Assembly (NCBI GenBank): GCA_023474775.1
Contig: JAMCXP010000009.1
Coordinates: 1 to 9,175, forward strand
Origin: Candidatus Martarchaeota archaeon
Lineage (GTDB): Archaea > Micrarchaeota > Micrarchaeia > Norongarragalinales > UBA8480
Direction of reading: 5' to 3'
DNA length: 9,175 nt
The translations under genes were made by a program, and so were the position numbers. The notes below the pieces were generated by a model, which saw nothing but the letters and a program-made list of their open reading frames with translations, was not told the origin of the DNA and did no database searches. How positions within the stretch are numbered: the stretch's first letter is position 1; each line of letters opens with the position of its first letter. Shown here piece by piece: positions 1-4,596 of this stretch.

Positions 1-776
1 TGAGGGTGCGAATCTTCTACCTTTTGTTCAACGTTTATCTTGGCATCCAAAGCCCTGGCTCTTGAAAAAGCCTTTGAAAGTATTAAAGGTGCGGTTGAAG
101 GAGTGAATAATTCTATTTCAACTGCAAGGGTTATAGCGTTAAGCCTTGCGGTTGCAAGATTCACTTTAAGCTGCTCTTCATCAACGTCAAGATCCTGCCC
201 TAAATATAATTGCCCGTTATCGTAAACAGATATCACTGAGATTCTGCTTTCAAACGGCTCTATTCCAAGTTTTGAAAGAATGGCAGACTTTTCGTTTGAT
301 ACCACTTCTCCTTTTTTTAGGAAAACACAGTCTTTTAGAATCATTATTTTTTGACCTTGAATTCTCGCATCTATTTTGGCTTGTTTTAATTCTGTAAGCA
401 CTGGGCCTGGAGCTAGGTTTGTTTCCCCGGCGGGAATTATTATTTCTGAAACAGCCACCATTCCTGGTTTTGCTTTTGTTTTTGACTTATTTGATTTTAA
501 GAGGTTGTAGATTTTGAAGGCGTTTAGGTTTGTTAGAATCAAGACAACACTTCCATTCATTTTTTCCTCAATGTTGATGTTTTTGTTTTTCAACGCCATT
601 TTCAAAAGCGTTTTCCTTGCGAATATTATTTCAGCGTCCTTTCTCAGCTTTTTTTTGATTGAATTGTACTGCTTTGAGGAAAGCCTTTCTATGCTTGCAA
701 CTACTATTGTTTTGTAAGAGTCGAGTTTTTTTGAGATTAGCTCGACGGTTTCTATTTTCTTGTTTTTTGTTATCAT
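1..776 (-). CDS. rpl10: Large ribosomal subunit protein uL10 (archaeal L10/P0), 3' end cut by the window edge
   Basis: Base of the ribosomal stalk: binds the L11-binding region of 23S rRNA and carries the L12 dimers that recruit translation GTPases. I translated the reverse complement from ATG at 776 and see 258 codons without a stop. The family signature lies at residues 114-125 (IPAGETNLAPGP), the P0/L10 segment between the rRNA-binding domain and the inserted domain. It is followed by LTELKQAKIDARIQ and a central domain ending in an LATARLNAITLAVE helix. Archaeal L10 is usually about 300-340 residues, so mainly the C-terminal L12-binding spine and acidic tail are missing. It starts 7 bases after the uL1 stop, so the two are surely cotranscribed. 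No strong ribosome-binding site is visible, which suggests translational coupling. L12 would be expected just beyond the left edge (inference). Confidence 0.96.
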   Translation of the reverse strand, partial: MITKNKKIETVELISKKLDSYKTIVVASIERLSSKQYNSIKKKLRKDAEIIFARKTLLKMALKNKNINIEEKMNGSVVLILTNLNAFKIYNLLKSNKSKTKAKPGMVAVSEIIIPAGETNLAPGPVLTELKQAKIDARIQGQKIMILKDCVFLKKGEVVSNEKSAILSKLGIEPFESRISVISVYDNGQLYLGQDLDVDEEQLKVNLATARLNAITLAVEIELFTPSTAPLILSKAFSRARALDAKINVEQKVEDSHP

Positions 777-783
777 TTTAAAT

Positions 784-1404
784 TCACGCTTTGAAGGCTT
801 TTCCCATTGTAAGTTTCACGTAAACGCTCGTTATGGTGGTTTCACCGTACCTTTTTCTTAGAACATCCAAAACCGCTGACGCGTTTTCAGTTATTTCCTC
901 TTTGCTCATGTTTTCATTTCCTATTATGCAATGCAAAACAGGAAGATATTTTCCCTTGCTTCTTAGAAAAATGGTTTTTCTTGATTTTTCTATAAAGCTT
1001 TTCAGATCAACTGTTGGAGGTATTGGTTTTGGAAGCTTTCCCTTTGAACCTAAAACCTGTCCAAGTTGTTTTCCAACAACCGTCATTAACTGCGGCGTGG
1101 ACAAAAGCTGATATTTCAAAAGTTCTTTCTGTTTCTTCTTATCGGTAACATAATTTTGTATTTCAGAACCGCCTATTACAAGATCCGCGTATTTTTTTGC
1201 TTCCACTGCTGGGGAACCGTCTGCGAAAACAGCCACCTTGAAATTGGATGGGGCGTGCGGAAGTTCTATTTCAATCAACGGCCTGTTCTCAGGTTTCTTG
1301 AAGTCTACCCTTTCGAAGTTTACCGCAAGGTCGACCTTCTGCTGAAATTTTCTTTTTCCTTTGAAAGCAATTGCTTGTTCTATTGCCTGTTCTATTTTTT
1401 CCAT
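784..1404 (-). CDS. rpl1: Large ribosomal subunit protein uL1
   Basis: Protein of the mobile L1 stalk at the E site of the 50S subunit. The 206-residue length fits the archaeal family (about 210-220). N-terminal features include KFQQKVDLAVNFERVDFKKP and ENRPLIEIELPH, typical of archaeal L1. The central conserved loop reads LGSKGKLPKPIPP, where archaeal relatives usually have LGPRGKMPKP. The C-terminal part contains TTITSVYVKLTMGKAF, the usual L1 ending. The ATG at 1404 follows a strong GGAGG site 8 bases upstream. It is the first gene of the visible operon. L11, commonly upstream in archaea, is absent here, because a divergent membrane-protein gene occupies that place. L1 is a known autoregulator in bacteria and methanogens, so the leader hairpin noted separately may matter. 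Confidence 0.97.
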   Translation of the reverse strand: MEKIEQAIEQAIAFKGKRKFQQKVDLAVNFERVDFKKPENRPLIEIELPHAPSNFKVAVFADGSPAVEAKKYADLVIGGSEIQNYVTDKKKQKELLKYQLLSTPQLMTVVGKQLGQVLGSKGKLPKPIPPTVDLKSFIEKSRKTIFLRSKGKYLPVLHCIIGNENMSKEEITENASAVLDVLRKRYGETTITSVYVKLTMGKAFKA

Positions 1405-1412
1405 GATAAGCT

Positions 1413-1430
1413 CCTCCTGCTTTAAAGCAG
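1413..1430 (-). promoter_or_regulatory. uL1 leader: perfect palindrome abutting the Shine-Dalgarno site
   Basis: CTGCTTTAAAGCAG at 1417-1430 is a perfect 14-base palindrome. As RNA from the minus strand it can form a CUGC/GCAG stem, or slightly longer. It runs directly into GGAGG (1413-1417), the uL1 ribosome-binding site. Such a hairpin could modulate access to the site. It does not obviously copy the L1-binding site of 23S rRNA. The inner TTTAAA could instead serve as a TATA element for the divergent plus-strand gene. Confidence 0.4.
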
Positions 1431-1465
1431 TGAAACGGATTTAATTGATTATTTTTGAGGCGATA

Positions 1466-1891
1466 ATGTTTTTAAAGGTTACTTTCAAAAAAGAAAGCAT
1501 GCATTTCATTGATTTTAAGCAAACAATTATTTTAATAATAATCATAAGCTTAATCAGCGGAATTACAAGCGTTGCTCTAAGCTTGATGGGTTATCAAGCC
1601 TGCATTTACTGTTGGACTTTGAGAATAATATCCTTCCTTCTCGCGATTGTAGGCATTGCAATTTTAGCGTTTAACAAAAAAAACCTTTCCGTGGTTTTAA
1701 CCGCTCTGAGTTTGATAGGGCTTATTGTTTCACTATGGCTTACTTACATCACTTATTTCGCCCCGAAGTTCTGCACAAGCGATTGCTCAAACCAGCCGTT
1801 TTTCTTCGGAATAGCGCTTCCGCTTTACGTTGTAGCTGTTTTCCTTGTTTTGACCTTTCTTTCAATCTATGAAGAAAAAAAGTTTAGCTAG
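1466..1891 (+). CDS. DsbB/BdbC-like membrane thiol-disulfide oxidoreductase
   Basis: In this family the membrane enzyme reoxidises a DsbA-type thioredoxin-fold partner and passes electrons to a quinone, supporting disulfide formation outside the cytoplasm. From ATG 1466 it is 141 residues, the usual DsbB/BdbC size. Four membrane helices are seen at about 20-40, 54-70, 75-97 and 113-133. The first loop carries the CxxC pair in ACIYCWTLR (C46, C49), matching the DsbB CxxCWxxR motif. The second loop carries FCTSDC (C103, C107) followed by FGIALP, resembling the BdbC second pair and GFxxxP ending. ATG 1466 has GAGG 5 bases upstream. ATG 1499 (130 residues) is an alternative if transcription is leaderless, and a TTG at 1445 is less likely. 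No DsbA partner lies in the window. Its stop overlaps the next minus-strand gene tail to tail by 8 bases. Confidence 0.85.
   Translation: MFLKVTFKKESMHFIDFKQTIILIIIISLISGITSVALSLMGYQACIYCWTLRIISFLLAIVGIAILAFNKKNLSVVLTALSLIGLIVSLWLTYITYFAPKFCTSDCSNQPFFFGIALPLYVVAVFLVLTFLSIYEEKKFS
1469..1476 (-). promoter_or_regulatory. TATA-like element for the uL1-uL10 operon (possibly bidirectional)
   Basis: TTTAAAAA on the minus strand, matching the archaeal box A. A start about 25 bases downstream would give a uL1 leader of about 42 bases that contains the palindrome and the GGAGG site. Read on the plus strand (TTTTTAAA) it lies about 26 bases before an in-frame ATG at 1499, so it could also drive leaderless expression of the dsbB-like gene. 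Confidence 0.45.
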
Positions 1892-2264
1892 CCGGAGACT
1901 CGTTTTTTTGAATCTGCACTTTAGGCATGTTCAGAGGCGCGCTTAGATTCAAAGCGAATGCCATAAGCGTTCCTATTGTTGAGCCTGAATACATTATAGC
2001 GGTTAGAACGTCTTCAAGCGCAGGGGATGGCAGTTGTTTTTTGTCCTTCCATTCTTTTTCCAAACCCTTTTCATCAACATACAATTCCCCTTTTACATTC
2101 AACTGCCCAATATCAGTGTAGTCTACAGTGTAGGTATAGAATATGACGCTTCTTGTTTTCTCTGACTTGACCTCGTCTATTTTAACATTAACATTGTAGT
2201 TTTTCGGGTTTTCATCCTTTGACTTGTTTCCGTTTACCTGCAGAATTCTTCCACCTAAAATCAA
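1884..2264 (-). CDS. Conserved archaeal-looking protein of unknown function
   Basis: A 126-residue soluble protein with no signal peptide or membrane helix. The first 70 residues look like alternating beta strands (YNVNVKIDEVKS, SVIFYTYTVDYTDIG, LNVKGELYVDE). A lysine/glutamate stretch (KEWKDKKQLP) follows, then a helix (ALEDVLTAIMYSGSTIGTL) and a proline-containing tail (SAPLNMPKV). This layout of beta sheet, helical hairpin and Pro-rich end recalls a widespread archaeal family sometimes compared with SecB-like chaperones. I hold that only loosely and assign no function. The start is TTG at 2264, supported by GGTGA 6 bases upstream; no better ATG exists in frame. It follows the UPF0173 gene by 18 bases on the same strand, so the two probably form an operon. 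Confidence 0.75.
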   Translation of the reverse strand: MILGGRILQVNGNKSKDENPKNYNVNVKIDEVKSEKTRSVIFYTYTVDYTDIGQLNVKGELYVDEKGLEKEWKDKKQLPSPALEDVLTAIMYSGSTIGTLMAFALNLSAPLNMPKVQIQKNESPAS

Positions 2265-2282
2265 TTTAAATCACCTTTTTTT

Positions 2283-2960
2283 TTAAAAATTAAATTCTCC
2301 TCCGGCCCTTAAAACAACTGGAATGCATTTCGTGTCCTGCTTTACTCTTTTTGCAAAATCCTCCACATTCGCATTTATTGCAGGAAAAGTATTATAATGC
2401 ATTGGAATAACAAAGCTTGTTTTTATTCTCTTCAAAGCGTTGACCGCTGCTAGAGTATCCATCGTGTATTTCCCTCCTATTGGAATCATTGAAACATCAA
2501 CATCAATCAGATTCATGTCGTAAAAATCATAAGTATCCCCTGCAAAATAAAAGCTTTTGTCATTGTATTCAACAATAAAACCCACAGGGTGAACGCTCTG
2601 AGGGTGTTTCGCCGAGGTTATAGTAAAATCCACCCCTTGAAGATTGAAGCTGTCCCCTTCATTCACACTCACTTTCTTGTTCTCAGGAATGTCAAGTTTT
2701 ATCAAAGTTTCTTCCGGAGCTAGAACGTTTGCGAAAGTTCTTTTTTCCATTCCAGCAACGTCAAAAGGATCGCAGTGATCGAAATGCTCGTGAGTTATTA
2801 AAATAAAATCAGCTTTTTTGACGTCCAAAGCGGTTATTACCGGCTGGATAGTCCTAGTCAGTTCTTTTGGCTTTGGATTGAACCATGGGTCGGTGTAGAT
2901 TATTCTTCCCTCCAGATTAATCTCAAAGCTTGAATGCCCTAGATATCGAATCGAGCTCAT
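2283..2960 (-). CDS. UPF0173 family metal-dependent hydrolase (metallo-beta-lactamase fold)
   Basis: A UlaG-like metallo-beta-lactamase-fold enzyme of the UPF0173/COG2220 group. The substrate is not known for most members, so none is assigned. At 225 residues it has the usual length. The metal-binding motif HEHFDH lies at residues 57-62 in ILITHEHFDHCDP. Further ligand candidates are H119 (SAKHPQS), D142 (FAGDTYDF) and H188 (IPMHYNTFP). The PIGGKYTMD segment at 160-168 is a UPF0173 hallmark. The ATG at 2960 is preceded by a TATA box centred about 26 bases upstream, which implies a leaderless mRNA; no Shine-Dalgarno site is needed or seen. The unknown-function gene at 1884-2264 follows on the same strand. 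Confidence 0.93.
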   Translation of the reverse strand: MSSIRYLGHSSFEINLEGRIIYTDPWFNPKPKELTRTIQPVITALDVKKADFILITHEHFDHCDPFDVAGMEKRTFANVLAPEETLIKLDIPENKKVSVNEGDSFNLQGVDFTITSAKHPQSVHPVGFIVEYNDKSFYFAGDTYDFYDMNLIDVDVSMIPIGGKYTMDTLAAVNALKRIKTSFVIPMHYNTFPAINANVEDFAKRVKQDTKCIPVVLRAGGEFNF

Positions 2961-2981
2961 TGTTTAAGGTTGGGTATTAAA

Positions 2982-3296
2982 TTATTTAAATTTATTGTTT
3001 AAAGCTTTTTTAACCCTTGTCAGGGATTCAAGCTTTTGCTTGTCATCTTCAGGCGCCGCTGAAACTCTTTTGATTGAACCGCATTTTAAGCAAATGTAGA
3101 CTATCGTAAACTCATGCTTCAAGTAATCTATGCTTATTGGAAGCATCAAACCCCTGCATTTTGAAAGCCTGTCTCCTGGTTCAATGTCAACGTGCTTGCT
3201 TGCAAGACATTTGGGGCAATGATCCGTAAACCCGTTGCCTTTTACCTTAAAACCGCAGTTAAAGCATGTGAAATCCTCAATTGTTTTCTTGAACAT
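2982..3296 (-). CDS. RNHCP domain zinc-binding protein
   Basis: A 104-residue protein matching the RNHCP family, named for its conserved Arg-Asn-His-Cys-Pro motif and presumed to bind zinc; its role is unknown. Residues seen: FTCFNCG (C11, C14), TDHCPKCL (C27, C30), SKHVDIEPGDR (34-43), CRGLMLP (C47) and a last pair ICLKCG (C69, C72). The spacing follows the family, but the name motif reads TDHCP instead of RNHCP. The reading frame stays open upstream to 3386, but that part runs through the tRNA-Arg gene and is not protein. ATG 3296 is chosen because it lies outside the tRNA, starts at the family's usual N-terminus, and has a TATA box about 28 bases upstream. The C-terminal 30 residues are basic and charged. 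Confidence 0.88.
   Translation of the reverse strand: MFKKTIEDFTCFNCGFKVKGNGFTDHCPKCLASKHVDIEPGDRLSKCRGLMLPISIDYLKHEFTIVYICLKCGSIKRVSAAPEDDKQKLESLTRVKKALNNKFK
2983..2990 (-). promoter_or_regulatory. TATA box for the UPF0173 gene, leaderless start
   Basis: TTTAAATA on the minus strand, centred about 26 bases before ATG 2960. This is the spacing expected if transcription begins at the start codon. It overlaps the last codons of the RNHCP gene. Confidence 0.65.
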
Positions 3297-3320
3297 TATA
3301 AGTTTTATTGGGAAATAGAA

Positions 3321-3328
3321 GTTTAAAA
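3321..3328 (-). promoter_or_regulatory. TATA box for the RNHCP gene
   Basis: TTTTAAAC on the minus strand, centred about 28 bases before ATG 3296. It lies just after the tRNA-Arg gene and implies a near-leaderless transcript that excludes the tRNA. Confidence 0.55.
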
Positions 3329-3378
3329 TTAGTTTGCTGAAAACGGGGTTACGGGGATTTGAACCCCGATTTGAAGCT

Positions 3379-3391
3379 TTTTGCATTTAAA
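3379..3391 (-). other. tRNA-Arg intron at position 37/38 (13 bases)
   Basis: Canonical archaeal site. Bulge-helix-bulge: anticodon stem GAAGC/GCTTC, three-base bulge AAA on the 3' side, four-base-pair central helix TTGC/GCAA, and three-base bulge GGT on the 5' side. Cutting after the second base of each bulge removes TTTAAATGCAAAA. The intron-side outer helix is short or absent because the intron is so small. Confidence 0.8.
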
Positions 3392-3408
3392 CCGCAAGCT
3401 TCCGTTCT

Positions 3409-3426
3409 TTTTGGTTTTCACAAAAA
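3409..3426 (-). other. Proposed second tRNA-Arg intron in the D loop, position 20a/21 (18 bases)
   Basis: The four-base-pair helix TTGG/CCAA is flanked by three-base bulges ATT and AAA and capped by TTTT/AAAA with loop GTG. Cutting after the second bulge base removes TTTTTGTGAAAACCAAAA and joins T20a to A21. The exon-side outer helix has only one pair (C16-G22), so this is a relaxed bulge-helix-bulge, as is often seen for non-canonical archaeal introns. Without this intron the D arm would be far too long. Confidence 0.62.
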
Positions 3427-3473
3427 ATCCAAGTTATACCATAACCCCTTCCGATAAGATTAAATATTTTAGG

Positions 3474-3488
3474 TTTAATAATTTAATT
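3474..3488. promoter_or_regulatory. AT-rich promoter region between tRNA-Arg and the zinc-ribbon gene
   Basis: TTTAATAATTTAATT holds overlapping TATA-like elements. On the minus strand TATTAAAC lies about 32 bases before the tRNA 5' end. On the plus strand it predicts a start near 3500-3505, just ahead of GAGGT at 3505-3509. The exact boxes cannot be fixed by eye. Confidence 0.35.
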
Positions 3489-3521
3489 CTTTCTAAGAAT
3501 AATCGAGGTTGATTGAAAAAA

Positions 3522-3677
3522 ATGGCAGTATGTTCAAGTTGCGGCAGAAACACGTTAAAATACGTGAAGTTTCAATGCCCTGGTGAAAATTGCACTGAAA
3601 CTATAATAAGATGCGAAGATTGCAGAAAGACTGGAAACGCATATGTTTGCAGTTCCTGCGGCTTTGAAGGACCGTGA
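3522..3677 (+). CDS. Small zinc-ribbon protein, predicted RNA-binding translation factor (HVO_2753/COG2888 type)
   Basis: A 51-residue protein with four CxxC knuckles: VCSSCG (C4, C7), QCPGENC (C19, C24), RCEDC (C31, C34) and VCSSCG (C43, C46), ending FEGP. That is enough for two zinc ribbons. The layout and the RKTGNAYVCSSCGFEGP ending match the archaeal zinc-ribbon family predicted to act in translation. The gene directly precedes aEF-1beta (6-base gap), an arrangement I know from other archaea and which supports the link. ATG 3522 is chosen; an in-frame TTG at 3513 is possible because GAGGT lies at 3505-3509, too close to TTG (3 bases) and far from ATG (12 bases). Three residues are at stake. 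Confidence 0.9.
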   Translation: MAVCSSCGRNTLKYVKFQCPGENCTETIIRCEDCRKTGNAYVCSSCGFEGP

Positions 3678-3683
3678 TTAAAA

Positions 3684-3929
3684 ATGGGAAAAGTTCTAAC
3701 ACTTCTAACAGTGGTTCCTGAAGAGCAGAATAAAATAGAAAAAATGCTTGAAGAATTAAAGAAAATAAGCGGGTACAACTCAGGTAAGATAGAAGACTAT
3801 GTCTTCGGAACAAAGGCAATTAAAGTTTCTTTTACATGCGATGATTCCGAAGCCAGGGATTTTGAAGAGGAAATCTCCAAAATCCAGGGAGTCAGCAGCG
3901 TGAGCGTCGAGGAAGTTGGTTTGATTTAA
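3684..3929 (+). CDS. ef1b: Elongation factor 1-beta (aEF-1beta), nucleotide exchange factor
   Basis: Promotes GDP/GTP exchange on aEF-1alpha so that it can reload with aminoacyl-tRNA. The 81-residue length is slightly under the usual 88-92 of archaeal members, which form a single alpha/beta sandwich domain. Seen: N-terminal strand VLTLLTVVPEE, helix QNKIEKMLEELKKI, then the diagnostic FGTKAIKVSFTCDD (counterpart of FGLKALKVxxxxxD) at about residues 41-54. A second helix, ARDFEEEISKI, is followed by the closing strand VSSVSVEEVGLI. It forms an operon with the zinc-ribbon gene. Its TAA stop overlaps the TAA of the opposing TRAM gene, so the two transcripts must read into each other or end within a few bases. 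Confidence 0.94.
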   Translation: MGKVLTLLTVVPEEQNKIEKMLEELKKISGYNSGKIEDYVFGTKAIKVSFTCDDSEARDFEEEISKIQGVSSVSVEEVGLI

Positions 3930-4138
3930 ACCCTTTCCCCTATTGCAAAAGTTCTTTTAACTTCTTTTATTATTATCCTGCATTTTTCTCCTTTTGAGGT
4001 TCCAGGTACGAAGATCGTAAATTTTTCGATCTTGCACACTCCATCTCCTCTTCTTGACAGGTCAAGTATTTCAACATCGTACTCTTCTCCCGCTTTTACA
4101 GGCGCAGGGGGGAACTGAAAACGTTCATAATTATCCAT
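3926..4138 (-). CDS. TRAM domain RNA-binding protein
   Basis: A 70-residue free-standing TRAM domain, a small beta-barrel that binds RNA. Archaeal stand-alone TRAM proteins have been described as RNA chaperones, and one in Methanococcus was also linked to transcription termination. Seen: PPAPVKAGEEYDVEILDLSRRGDGVCKI (leading strands with the R-G-D-G turn), FTIFVPGTSKGEKCRIII (the conserved VPGxxxGE core) and KEVKRTFAIGERV. ATG 4138 has GAGGG 6 bases upstream; an upstream ATG near 4158 is closed by a stop after five codons. It overlaps aEF-1beta by four bases tail to tail and is divergent from the small membrane protein gene. Confidence 0.94.
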   Translation of the reverse strand: MDNYERFQFPPAPVKAGEEYDVEILDLSRRGDGVCKIEKFTIFVPGTSKGEKCRIIIKEVKRTFAIGERV

Positions 4139-4178
4139 TCTAAACCCTCTTTTTCATTGCTTTTTAAGTCAAAGCAAG

Positions 4179-4186
4179 TTTTAAAT
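4179..4186. promoter_or_regulatory. Shared TATA box between the TRAM and small membrane protein genes
   Basis: TTTTAAAT (plus) and ATTTAAAA (minus). Starts about 25 bases away on either side would give leaders of about 20 bases to ATG 4138 and ATG 4229, each holding a Shine-Dalgarno site (GAGGG and GGTGA). A second plus-strand element, TATTTAAA at 4203-4210, is too near the ATG to use that site. Confidence 0.5.
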
Positions 4187-4228
4187 AATTGTAATGCTAA
4201 TGTATTTAAAAGGTTATGGTGAAAAAAA

Positions 4229-4402
4229 ATGAAAGAAAAAAAGAAACTTAGAAAAGCGATTTTTTATCTTAATATTGCAATATTCGTTTTGTTCGTCCTT
4301 CTATTGGCGTTTAATTTCATTGAAAACGGGACCACTAACTTTGTGATATTGGGAAGCGTTTTCAGCAGCGTTTCTCTTTATTTTTTCTATGAGTTAAGCT
4401 GA
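4229..4402 (+). CDS. Small two-helix membrane protein, unknown function
   Basis: A 57-residue protein, probably real because GGTGA lies 6 bases before ATG 4229 and a TATA element precedes it. It opens with a strongly basic segment (MKEKKKLRK), then a first membrane helix (about 11-30, AIFYLNIAIFVLFVLLLAF), a short loop with FIENGTTN, and a second helix (about 38-55, ending LYFFYELS). The positive N-terminus predicts both ends inside the cytoplasm. No motif points to a function, and such short two-helix proteins are not diagnostic. Separated from the neighbours by promoters, it seems to be a single-gene unit. Confidence 0.65.
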   Translation: MKEKKKLRKAIFYLNIAIFVLFVLLLAFNFIENGTTNFVILGSVFSSVSLYFFYELS

Positions 4403-4448
4403 AAATTCGACTTAAGCCAATGTTACTATCGTGAAAAAAAACAAAAAA

Positions 4449-4457
4449 TATTTATAT
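4449..4457 (+). promoter_or_regulatory. Strong TATA box without an obvious gene
   Basis: TATTTATAT, preceded by an A-rich stretch suitable for the TFB recognition element. It predicts transcription from about 4478-4482. The only things downstream before the opposing MEMO gene are a purine-rich segment and a 36-codon GTG frame. Confidence 0.5.
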
Positions 4458-4477
4458 CAAGCAAGCCTTGTAATTAA

Positions 4478-4570
4478 ACCAGAGGTGTTGTGGAGGAAAT
4501 AAGAGACAGTGGCGAAGCAGGAGTGAAAAGGACAACCGCATGGAGGTTTTCCATTATTTTCTTGATTTGT
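4478..4570 (+). ncRNA. Candidate small RNA (or leader with a 36-codon reading frame)
   Basis: This 194-base gap (4403-4596) holds no firm gene. Downstream of the TATA box the DNA becomes purine-rich and clearly more GC-rich than its surroundings (4481-4546). A hairpin follows at 4530-4552: GGA-C-AACC pairs with GGTT-T-TCC around the loop GCATGGA, with one mismatch. It is followed by T-rich sequence that could end transcription. No known archaeal RNA family (C/D, H/ACA, SRP, RNase P) is recognised. The alternative is a 36-codon frame from GTG 4490 to TAA 4600 with a hydrophobic end (FSIIFLICSFPSF); its GAGGTG is only 2 bases from the GTG, which is poor. Whether either is real is unknown. Confidence 0.25.
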
Positions 4571-4596
4571 TCCTTTCCCTCATTCTTGCACTCCAT

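Larger units (their letters stand above)
3344..3448 (-). tRNA. tRNA-Arg (anticodon GCG) with two proposed introns
   Basis: The acceptor stem GGGGTTA (3448-3442) pairs perfectly with TAACCCC (3351-3345), followed by discriminator G at 3344. The T arm is CGGGG-TTCAAAT-CCCCG (3368-3352). The anticodon stem GAAGC (3402-3398) pairs with GCTTC (3377-3373). Removing 13 bases (3391-3379) leaves the loop TTGCGGA, with U33, anticodon GCG at 3395-3393, and G37. Removing 18 more bases (3426-3409) leaves a normal-length D arm with A14, G18G19, A20 and A21. The mature tRNA is 74 bases, with a four-base variable loop. C35, A20 and G73 suit arginine. Weak points are an A12-A23 mismatch and a U13-G22 wobble in the D stem. 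CCA is not encoded. The transcript is divergent from the zinc-ribbon gene. Confidence 0.88.

Noticed and set aside
833..1425. Plus-strand open frames opposite uL1
   Set aside because: They are complements of a clearly conserved ribosomal gene and show no motif of their own.
3297..3386. N-terminal 30-residue extension of the RNHCP frame
   Set aside because: It reads through the 3' half of tRNA-Arg and its trailer, and the family N-terminus and TATA spacing favour ATG 3296.
3402..3440. Alternative anticodon arm GATTT-TTTGTGA-AAACC, which would make a tRNA-Thr(UGU)
   Set aside because: The stem has a mismatch and leaves over 40 unexplained bases before the T arm, whereas the GCG reading accounts for every base after two intron removals.
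3572..3819. Minus-strand frames opposite the zinc-ribbon and aEF-1beta genes
   Set aside because: Low-complexity serine/phenylalanine-rich shadows with no start signals, opposite well-recognised proteins.
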